64,000 nt of DNA from Massospora cicadina. Lineage: Eukaryota; Entomophthoromycota; Entomophthoromycetes; Entomophthorales; Entomophthoraceae. Location of the stretch: assembly GCA_022478985.1 (NCBI GenBank), contig JAKSZP010013299.1, forward strand, positions 96,167-160,166, written 5' to 3'. Of this stretch, positions 44,679 through 52,447 are shown in pieces. Below the pieces are notes generated by a model. That model had not been told where the DNA came from, ran no database searches, and saw only the letters and a program-made list of their open reading frames with translations. The position numbers were made by a program, and so were the translations under genes. Positions within the stretch are counted from its first letter, which is position 1. Each line of letters opens with the position of its first letter.

Positions 44679-44990
44679 TCAGATGAATGAGGCAGCCGAC
44701 CAGCAGGAGAAGGCCAGGTCGCAGAGAGAGAGTACATTTAAGGTTAGGGCGTAGGCCAACGCTTCGCCAGTGCCAGCAAGGAGGGCGGAGAAGGCTGAGG
44801 TTATGGGTTGATTCATTATGTCATGGAAATGGCTGATAAGAATTAGACTGGGTTCCCAGTCAGGGTGTGTGAGCACCCAGCGGAGAGCCCAGAATGCCAA
44901 GGGCACAGCGGTCCATGTGACTAGAAGAAGGGGGGATCTAGTGGGGACGTGAGGAAAGCAAATGTTTATAAACATACCAAAGGCCCCCAA
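44679..44990 (-). CDS. A leader ORF crossing the LTR/internal junction
   Basis: An intact 103-codon frame. It starts in U5, passes PLAFWALRWVLTHPDWEPS, crosses the junction at 44819, reads NQPITSAFSALLAGTGEALA where the primer-binding site is expected, and ends SLCDLAFSCWSAASFI. The stop is TGA with the gag ATG 2 bp later (TGAGCATG), a layout fit for termination-reinitiation. Two hydrophobic segments suggest a membrane protein. E encodes NQPITSALSDLLMESGEAVA and SLCDLFFSFWSHISF at the same place, with only one stop. Confidence 0.7.
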   Translation of the reverse strand: MGAFGMFINICFPHVPTRSPLLLVTWTAVPLAFWALRWVLTHPDWEPSLILISHFHDIMNQPITSAFSALLAGTGEALAYALTLNVLSLCDLAFSCWSAASFI

Positions 44991-46458
44991 GGTAAACCAG
45001 ATGGTTGCAATGGGGCAACTGTAAGTCTTGCAGGGGCAACCCCCAAGGGTGGGAGAGGTGGGGAGGATGACGACTCCTCCAGGGTGCGCGGTTGCTGGCC
45101 TTTGGTTATGGGTAGGTGGGTCTATGCACCCGAGAGGGGTGGCACAGGACTCACCGCGCAGACAGGGGTGCTGTCAGAGGGGAAAACAAACCCGCAACGA
45201 GCGTTAGGGCTCAGTCCCCCTTGGTTGGGGTACTCTGGGCCCCCTAGGTGGGTGGGATCTATGACAGATGAGCGAAGTGTGGGGGCTGAGCTCACGGGCA
45301 TTGTGGGGGGCGCCCTGAGGCTGCTCCAATAGGGGGGCACTCTTGGGAAACTAACAGCAAAGTGAATGTATGGGTTCACATTTAACGGATACAAAAAATG
45401 GATGGAGAGTTGACTCCATCATTCAGAGCGAGGCAGTTTACCATGGATATGATCCACCACCACGTGGTGGGGCCGAGCAACCAGATGACCCATTTGGCGA
45501 TCATTGGGATAACAATTTGGGTGGCAGCACACTTTGCCAGATTGATCAGTGGAATTTTGAACAAAAAAACAAACAGGTGGAGTCCGCAACAAGGTGTTTG
45601 GGGTATTAGGCTTAATTTTGGCGCAAAATGCGAGGAGAATAGAAATGAACTGACAACTACCCATTGGCAGGGCAGTTGCCTTAAGTATTGGGCAAATTGC
45701 ATATTGGGGATGCTAGGGTATTGGGTGGTTGGGGATTGGCGATGGGGTTTGGTTGGCTGGCGGGTGGGGGAGTGGATGGATGCCCAAAATCTTAGCAAAA
45801 ATCAAAAAAAAAATTGCTAATTTTCCCAAATTTTTGGGGCCAGACCAGGTCAAAGGTACCAATCTGGGCCTTGACCATTCAAGTCAGGCAGCTCATGCAG
45901 TTTGGATTTCCTGAATTTGTCCCAGGGGGCTGTGGCCTTGGTGCTCGATTGTCCACAACCTGGTCCAGACTCTCAATTTGATTTTCTACATGATCTGAAC
46001 TTCTTGGATCTGTTCTGGGGGGTAGGGGCAACTGGTCTGAGTCACTGGTGGCCTGGTTTTTACCCGAATTGAGTTCTAATCTGACTCTCAGACCTGACCA
46101 GTCTGGACCAGCTATATTAGCCCAGAATTTGCAGACCAGGCTCTGATACCTGTGCTAGCTGTTTCTTTAAAATTTTGGTAAATTTTCCCTGGTGAGTGAG
46201 GGGTCCCAGGGGCCCGACCATGGCCCCTGTCCTGCATGATCTCCTGGCAGGTCCCCTCTATTAATTTTACCAGGGTTGGGGAGGGGGGAGAAAGATCTGA
46301 ATATCTCTAGGTGGAAGGGCAGTCACCCAGCGCTCATCAATCACGTGCGCCAGGTTGCTCAGCTTTGACAGTGGGTCCACTTGGTCCTTTAGCCCCTTTT
46401 GGTCTGAAAGGGATGCTGCTCCCTATCCAGTTGTAGGGGCTGGTCCCCAAGTCTTACA
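44819..46458 (-). repeat. A 5' LTR (1640 bp)
   Basis: Partner of 38532-40183, ending tcttaca (GTAAGA instead of GTAAGT on the minus strand). Hairpin arms are damaged on one side (caactaccc). U5 repeats the hydrophobic IPLINLAKCAATQIVIPMI stretch. Confidence 0.95.
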
Positions 46459-46528
46459 AGGACCCTTCTTGTTCAGAAATGGAAATGTCGCCTAATCTAT
46501 GCAAAGGGGACATTCCCCTAGACTTACA
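46459..46528 (-). repeat. B2 3' LTR, outer (U3 5') piece
   Basis: The first 70 bp of the LTR on the minus strand, TGTAAGTCTAGGGGAATG onward, coding VSLGECPLCID, a stop, and ATFPFLNKKG. It begins with the AGGAC duplicate left by A. A purine tract (aaaaaggaaagggtaa) precedes it at 46529-46545. Confidence 0.9.
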
Positions 46529-47380
46529 TTACCCTTTCCTTTTTCCAAAGGAAGAGCACTACCACCGGGAAACTGCATAAGGGCTATATTTTTGTTCACC
46601 TTGGGTAATTTGATTGCCATCAAGGTCGCAATTTTTGGGGGGGACGGGGAGCTTCCAAGTGGGATTCATGAAAAGCCTCGACCAGTTCCATGCAATTTTC
46701 ACAATCACAAGCCTTGACCCAACTGTTCTCATAGGCTGGATACCCTTTTTACGCGACAAGATACTAAACTGACCGCAAGGATTTGTGGGACGTTAAGATG
46801 TTTTCCACCTTGACTTCAACTGCATCCTCAATCATTATTAGCTCAAGGCTGTTGGGAATGGTCCCCTTGAACGGGGACAACTAAGATACATGAAAGACAA
46901 GGTGCTGTTTCCAATGAGCTGGCAGCTTCAACCGGAAAAGCACCATTGCTAAAGTCTTCCTCCACCAGATGGAGACCTGAACACTTGCTTTTAAACTTCT
47001 GGGAAGGTATCTGCATCTGCAGATGGCGAGTATCTAACATAACATGAGAGCCTACCACTATATCATGATCCAGAAGCTATTTTCGATCCACAAACCACTT
47101 ATAATCATTGATAGCCTTCGTGAGATGCTCCTACGCTAATTACTGGGTAGACTGAATGTTCTCAACATGATCTGCAGCAGCAGGGACCTCTGGACACTGA
47201 TAGGGACTGACTGAAAAAGAGGAATTATAACCCAATATCATTTCATAGGGAGAGAACCTCATAGAAGCGTGAGTACCGTTATTATAGGCAAATTGGGCGA
47301 GAGGAAGGTCATTGGCCCAGTATCCTGTGCAGCAGCCACGTAACAACGCAAATACTGCTCCAAAATTTGGTTAACCCGCT
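46529..47380 (-). pseudogene. B2 integrase C-terminus and chromodomain
   Basis: Minus reading near 46650-46760 gives KGYPAYENSWVKACDCENCM and ELVEAFHESHLEA, clearly the chromodomain tail found in A. 46843-47058 and 47140-47346 hold the integrase C-terminal module (LPLAQFAYNNGTHASMRFSP, YEMILGYNSSF). Broken by stops and frameshifts. Confidence 0.85.
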
Positions 47381-48150
47381 CAGTTTATCCATTGGACTGG
47401 GGATGGTACGCGTTGGAATGGCAGGGGGTGATTTTTAAGATGGTTAGAAGCTCATTCCAGAAACGCGCCATGAATTGGGGCCCACAGTCACTGAGGATCT
47501 CCTGCGGGACACTAAACATATAGAACACATGGTGTATGAAGAGACAAGCAGTTTCTTCTGACGTGATTGCAGAATCACAGGGAATATATAGGGAAAATTT
47601 GGTGAAACGATTCACCACCACCATCACCACTGTAAACCCATTAGAACAGGGAAGTTCAACAATAAAATCCACAGACACCAAAGTCCATTGATTCTCTGCC
47701 TGTTGTAAGGGATGTAGGAGGTCATTTCTTCCTGAGTGGTCTGACTTGGCTTATGCACAGATAACACAATTGGCGATCCAGGACGGAACTTTCTTCATTA
47801 AACCCGCCCAGTTTATAAGTCTGCTTGATCAATTTTGATGCATTTCTTGTTGCCTGGATGGCTAATTGTGGGATGATCGTGATGCGCTTAAAACACCTCA
47901 GCTCTAAAGAGAGGAGGAACCCAAACCCATGACCTAAAATAGATGAGACCCTTCACCAAGGAATATAGGGAATGTTTGTGGGTTTGTAGGGATAATTGAT
48001 TGAGTAACTCCACTCCTTTGGGACAGGACATCTGAGCTGCCAAAACCCATGAAATAAGCAGAACATCAGGAGCTAATTCTACTGAGGCGACCGCAGGTGG
48101 GACAATAGATAGAAATTGGATGGTGGGGATCACAGTAACCTGGTCCACTT
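47381..48150 (-). pseudogene. B2 integrase core and zinc finger
   Basis: The 98-codon frame 47385-47681 has SVDFIVELPCSNGFTVVMVV (first Asp), EILSDCGPQFMARFWNELL (second Asp) and SNAYHPQSNG. The finger side lies at 47690-47880. The frame 47888-48148 is the linker from RNase H (GLIYFRSWVWVPPLF). Confidence 0.88.
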
Positions 48151-49450
48151 CCTCTTAGTCCGTGGGCAATGGGCCAGGTTGTGGCTAAGAAAGTTGGGAA
48201 GAACATTTGATGCTCCTTTCATGAATTTATATTAAAATTGAAACTGCATAAATTCCAATAGGTTTGAGCCTGCCTATGTGCCAATTTTTGTGGTTTGCGG
48301 ATGTATAGAAGAGCTTGGTGGTCCATACGCACAGTTAACTCATGCTGGGCACCCTGTAACAGGTACCACCAATGAGTCAACGCCCATGCTACGGCTGCCA
48401 ATTCCTTATTGTAAATGGTCTATAATTGCTCAGTTGAGGAAAATTTCTGGGAAAATAGGCAACCAGATGTTCTAGACCATCGTGCTCCTAAAGCAGAACT
48501 GCCCCAACTGCTACTGCTGAAGCATCACAGTGGTGATATATGGTTTGGATGGGCATGCATGTTTTAGAATAGAGGGTGATAAGAACACCTCTTTATTTGA
48601 CTCAAACGACTTCTGGCACTTGGGGGTCCAACGGAAAGGCACATTTTTACCCTTGAGGGGGTGGAGTGGATCAGATAACTGGGAAAGGGCCGAGGAAAAT
48701 TTCTTTGGGAAAATAATGGTGCCCAAGATACTCTGTATTTATTTATGGGTTGTTGGAGTTGGCCACTCGCGGATGTCATCCAACTTGTTGGGTGGGATCT
48801 TATAGCCATCTTTTAGGACCAGGTTCTGAGAAAGGTAACTTCCACCTTATAAAACTTGCATTTCGAAGGCTTGGCAAACAGGACCGCCTTGTGCAATGCA
48901 GCCATGACTGCTTCTAAATCTTTAGCGTGTTTTTGGGAGTTAGGTAATGAACCAAGATGTTGTCAATATTTGCAACCGCACATGTAAGCCAGAGGTCGCC
49001 CAGCACACTATCAATCATTCTTTGAAAGGTGGCTGGCACGTTCTTCAACCTGAAGGGCATTACACGGAATCAAAGAATGCCTTGTTTTGTATGAATTTCA
49101 GTAAGCCATTTTTGACCTTCCATTACCCATATTTGGTTAAAGGCATTGATGAGATCAAGCTTGGAGAACACATGAGACTTTGCAATCGCTTGACTGATAG
49201 TTTTCTCAAGGGGTAAAGGGTAGGAATCGCTCACTGTAATTTTATTTAGGTGTCCATAATCCATGCAGGGACGGAGGAACCATCAGCCTTCTTGGCAAAA
49301 ACTATGGGGGAGGCAACCAGGGGTATCTCTTTGAACAACCACTTTTTTTTAATCATGTCATCCAACCATGCATTGAGAGCATCCTTCTCCTCCACTATAT
49401 GTGGATACAAAGGACCGTTGTTATCCACCAACTGTACCATTGTTTTTGAA
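48151..49450 (-). pseudogene. B2 reverse transcriptase and RNase H
   Basis: Frames 49246-49440 and 49070-49264 carry the RT fingers and palm (NAWLDDMIKKKWLFKEIPLV; DYGHLNKITVSDSYPLPLEK; FSKLDLINAFNQIWVMEGQK). The active-site box near 48960-48990 reads NIDN instead of YIDD. RT thumb at 48511-48726; RNase H at 48219-48510 (AVAWALTHWWYLLQGAQHEL, MDHQALLYI). Inactive. Confidence 0.9.
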
Positions 49451-49536
49451 TCCTAGGTCAAATTTAGTATGGGTGAAGACAGTCCGCCTTCTCAGAATCA
49501 AAGATACTTTGATAGAACATCAATTCTTTGGGAAAA

Positions 49537-50344
49537 TCAGATGGAAGGCCTGAAGGGGAAACGAGGGAAGTGATGGAGCTGCGGCCTTGTGTTTTCTTTA
49601 AGGGTATTAAATAAGGGAAATTCTCCCTCCGTTTGATCATTGGCAAATGACAACATATTTGACTTCAGGTGAATCTTAACATGTTGCCGGCGCCACCATC
49701 CAACCCCCAAGATAACTGGAAACACCAAATTTGCCATTGATGAGAACTGATCTCAAAAGCTAAACTAAAGTACTAAGAAAGAAAGTGGCTGACGGACTAA
49801 ATATGAGGTCTGGGAGGCTGAAGAAAAAACATCACTGAATGACCTACATCAAGGTCAAGCTTCAACTGTTGAGCTAGTTCAACACTCATAAAATTGCCCG
49901 CAGCTCCAGTATCCACCAAATCCTTAAAGTAAGCATGGTGGACCTGACTCTAATCTTCATGGGCAGTAATAAGTAAGCAAAGTTCTCTTTATTGGAAGCT
50001 GTAAAGGAATCCAGAAATACAGAAGGGATGGTATTAGAATTGGGGGAAACCACTAGGTTCATAGTGGAAGTGAGCCCTTCACAAGTCGGATTGCCAGAAC
50101 ATACTGACATGGACATGATAGCCATGGCAACTATGGGATGTGGATCAGACAATTTGAGTGGTAATAGTCTAACGTGGCCAGGGTAAAATTTCTTCACAAC
50201 CTGGTTCAGCTGAAAAGAAGTGAGCATTGCAACGCCAATATCTATGAGAAAGGCGGAATTGGTTAGGAATAATGGTTGGTCAATTATGTCAGGGAAAAAG
50301 CAAGTTAAGTTTAGACCAGCCTGCCAGCCTAAGTGCTGAAGCAC
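49537..50344 (-). pseudogene. B2 protease and truncated leader/gag
   Basis: 49537-49737 holds the protease tail (LVFPVILGVGWWRRQHVKIH). Frame 49886-50344 begins in the LTR (LQHLGWQAGLNLTCFFPD), crosses the junction at 50287 with IIDQPLFLTNSAFLIDIGVA, and soon reaches protease-proximal sequence (NFAYLLLPMKIRV). Compared with A, about 0.7-0.8 kb of gag is missing, so an internal deletion fused leader and gag end in one frame. Confidence 0.7.
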
Positions 50345-50413
50345 CCAAACGGCAAAACAGAATGCCAGTGCACTGCTGCCAGTATGATGGTTATGGAACT
50401 AGGAAGGAGTTCC
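50287..50413 (-). repeat. B2 5' LTR, visible part
   Basis: 127 bp matching 37442-37570, ending aactaggaaggagttcc, where E begins. The rest should lie beyond E's 3' LTR outside the window. Confidence 0.88.
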
Positions 50414-50414
50414 T

Positions 50415-50620
50415 GTAAGTCTAGAGACCCAACCTCTTGGGCTAGATCGGTAAAAGGTCCCTTTTAGGAAGAAGAAGGGACCTAATGCCCCTGTGGTGCC
50501 CTTGGCTCAACTGGGGGACTTGGGTCATGTAGTTGATGAACGTTGGATCACTTCATTGGCAAAAAAAACCCACCACAGTAACCCAGTTGGCTTCTTCTGC
50601 TCTGATTGAAAAAATAAAAG
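50415..50620 (+). pseudogene. U3-encoded ORF in E LTR
   Basis: The same protein as in the solo LTR, on the opposite genomic strand: VS at base 2, LDR, PFRKKKGP, and LGDLGHVVDERWITSLA, with one TAA within. After about 60 codons the frame decays. Its unbroken alignment fixes the reading frame for the whole family. Confidence 0.6.
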
Positions 50621-51099
50621 AGGTCTGTAGTAGAGGTAATACAGGCCAGAAGCCTTCAACAGCAGCCTCCCTCCCACTGAGCCTCACTCCGCCACCCTTT
50701 ACATCCTTGGGAAAGAGGCAAGTGGGCCTTAAAACTCAGGAAGGGCTCCCAAGTCAGAAAACCGGGTCTGGGAAATGGAATCCAAAATTCTGGGTCTGAG
50801 AAAGCTAACCTGAATCAGAAATTCGCTTTCAGGAAATTTTGAAAAATCTTTTAAAAATTCATTGGAATTGACCCTGGTGGTACCCAATTTGGCCGCCCCT
50901 TCAATCTGAGTTAATCCACTTATGTTTAGATCGGTAAGGGTCCCTCCCTGGTGGATCCAACAATTACGTTGCCAGAGCTTTTGTGACCTTTGCGCAAGCC
51001 AGATGATGAAGCCCTGAACCCAGGCTGAGTACCCATGAGTACGTCAGCTATCACTGCCCATGAAAAACATACCCATGGCCCCCTTTTCCCCACTTCACA

Positions 51100-51164
51100 T
51101 ATATAAGACAACTGCCTCTGTAAGGAGCAGTTGTCAGTCCATTTTCACCTTTAAGTTTAATAAA
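51100..51164 (+). promoter_or_regulatory. E LTR core promoter, hairpin and poly(A) signal
   Basis: TATATAAG (51100-51107), then GACAACTGC / GCAGTTGTC, 9-bp arms with an 11-base loop (51107-51115 and 51127-51135), then AATAAA at 51159-51164. Transcription likely starts in or just after the hairpin, so U3 is about 700 bp and U5 about 950 bp. Confidence 0.7.
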
Positions 51165-51188
51165 ACTTATTCCTCCAAAACCTACTCC

Positions 51189-51290
51189 ATGAGCTCCACC
51201 GCTTTCTTCATGATACTTCTACTTAACCCAGCAAAATATGCAGCAATCTATGTCCTAGTGCTAATTGTGAGTGGGCCCTCCAAGCCATAA
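51189..51290 (+). CDS. E short hydrophobic U5 ORF
   Basis: 33 codons, first ATG after the poly(A) signal: MSSTAFFMILLLNPAKYAAI, then a second hydrophobic run YVLVLIVSG. It aligns with the A ORF at 38986-39312 (NPAKYAA with DLAKRAA). Likely a membrane-inserting peptide or the start of a longer leader. The stop at 51288 may be secondary, since the frame resumes with hydrophobic residues. Confidence 0.45.
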   Translation: MSSTAFFMILLLNPAKYAAIYVLVLIVSGPSKP

Positions 51291-51990
51291 ATGGTGGCCC
51301 ACCAAACGGTGATCATGATCCAGGAATTTGCCACAAGCCTAAAGCGTCAATCTGACACTTTGAAAGAGTCCTCTGATCTGCCACATTCTTTGCAACGACC
51401 TGTTTACCATTTGGCACCTGGCAGACCAGCTTTTGGTCTGCCTTCCACACAGCAAAATAATAGGAGAATTCAACCTAATCTGCCTCTCCAATCTGCTAGT
51501 GGTTCAGCGCAATTTGGGTGGAGTGAGGCCATCTCCACTAATTGCGATTCTCCATTTAGAGGTGAGGACTTGCCATCCTCACAACCGCAAGGTGGGAACC
51601 AGGTGCTGAACCATCTGGGCCATTCCACCAAGGGTCAATCCAGCCCAAATCATTTTGTAAAATCGATCCACCACGTTGGCGATGCACCTGACCTCTCTAC
51701 CTAACCAGAAACCTCTCAATGGACGCAAGACGAGGCCCAAGGCCTCCTGATGGTCAGAGCGTTTTGATATGATTCGATTTGTGAGGCTGATCTTCATTTG
51801 AAATTCTTAAAAGTTTTTGGATTTTAAGAATTTTTACTATGATGATCCAGTCCAAAATGTGTGGGAAAATGAAGCCAAAGGTCAACAACTGCAAAACCAG
51901 GAGAATTGGTCATCCTCCTTGCCTCTTCCACCCTAGGGGGATGCCCCAGCAAGACCCACGGTTGCCCCCATTGCAGCCATTTGGTTTGTT

Positions 51991-52299
51991 ATGGGGCTTT
52001 TGGTATGTTTATTAACTTCTATTGCCCTCACCAAAAGTAATAGGGGATCCCTCCTACAACTGCTCAGAACTTCTATGCCCTTGTCATTCTGGGCTTTCCA
52101 CTGGGTTGTTACACACCCAGACTAGAAGCCCAGTCTTACTTTAATCAGCGGATTCCATAGAATAGTGAACCAACCCATAACTTCAGCACTTTCCGACCTC
52201 CTCATGGAATCAGGAGAAGCAGTTGCTTACTTAATCACCATGAGTTTACATTCCCTGTGCGACTTATTCTTCTCTTTCTGGTCACACATCTCCTTCTGA
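51991..52299 (+). pseudogene. E leader ORF crossing the LTR/internal junction
   Basis: 102 codons with a single in-frame TAG at about 52121. It starts MGLLVCLLTSIALT, has SFWAFHWVVTHPD, crosses the junction at 52162, reads VNQPITSALSDLLMES and ends LFFSFWSHISF with TGA. Length and sequence closely match A (103 codons). GTG replaces ATG before NQP. Confidence 0.65.
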
Positions 52300-52348
52300 A
52301 GGGCCTGCAAACAACTCTTATTAACCTGGAACAACATCCATCCAGCAC
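52300..52348 (+). pseudogene. E gag 5' end, interrupted by LINE
   Basis: DNA corresponding to the first codons of A Gag (no ATG retained; CTG at the site). Its last 16 bp, aacatccatccagcac (52333-52348), are the LINE target duplicated at 58814-58829, and gag continues at 58830. Confidence 0.7.
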
Positions 52349-52447
52349 GGATTGAATGATCTCTTTCTGCTAAGCATCACTTTTCGAAAATCAATTCAGC
52401 CTGAAATTTAGCTCCACTAAAGAGATTTACGAAAACTATTATCAAAT

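Larger units (their letters stand above)
38532..46458 (-). mobile_element. A: chromodomain Ty3/gypsy retrotransposon
   Basis: A complete 7.9-kb element with LTRs 38532-40183 and 44819-46458, both TG...CA, flanked by the perfect 5-bp duplication aggac (38527-38531 and 46459-46463). Minus-strand order: leader ORF, gag, protease, RT, RNase H, integrase, chromodomain, polypurine tract. GC content is distinctly higher than that of the C copies. Protease (D-T-R) and RT (YIDN) active sites are mutated and frames are broken, so it is dead, but younger than B2, which it interrupts. Confidence 0.96.
37442..50413 (-). mobile_element. B2: gypsy retrotransposon, both LTRs interrupted by younger elements
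   Basis: The 3' LTR is 37442-38531 plus 46459-46528, the internal part 46529-50286, and the 5' LTR is visible only as 50287-50413. Element A sits in the 3' LTR and element E begins at 50414 in the 5' LTR. The LTR starts match (tgtcaggga... to ...aactaggaaggagttcc). The internal region codes for chromodomain, integrase, RNase H, RT and protease, but gag is largely deleted. All genes are broken. Confidence 0.88.
50414..52162 (+). repeat. E 5' LTR (about 1749 bp)
   Basis: Begins TGTAAGTC. The U3 frame from base 2 reads VSLETQPLGLDR, a stop, KVPFRKKKGP, then VPLAQLGDLGHVVDERWITS before decay, with no frameshift. TATA, hairpin and AATAAA lie at 51100-51164. The end encodes SFWAFHWVVTHPD, a stop, KPSLTLISGFH and then the junction at about 52162. 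The 3' partner lies outside the window, so the end is inferred by comparison with A. Confidence 0.85.

Noticed and set aside
44795..44818. Resemblance of the A junction (CAACCCATAACCTC) to the initiator tRNA anticodon arm
   Set aside because: The match is in the same sense as the tRNA, so it could not pair with it as a primer site, and it is not kept in B1 or B2.
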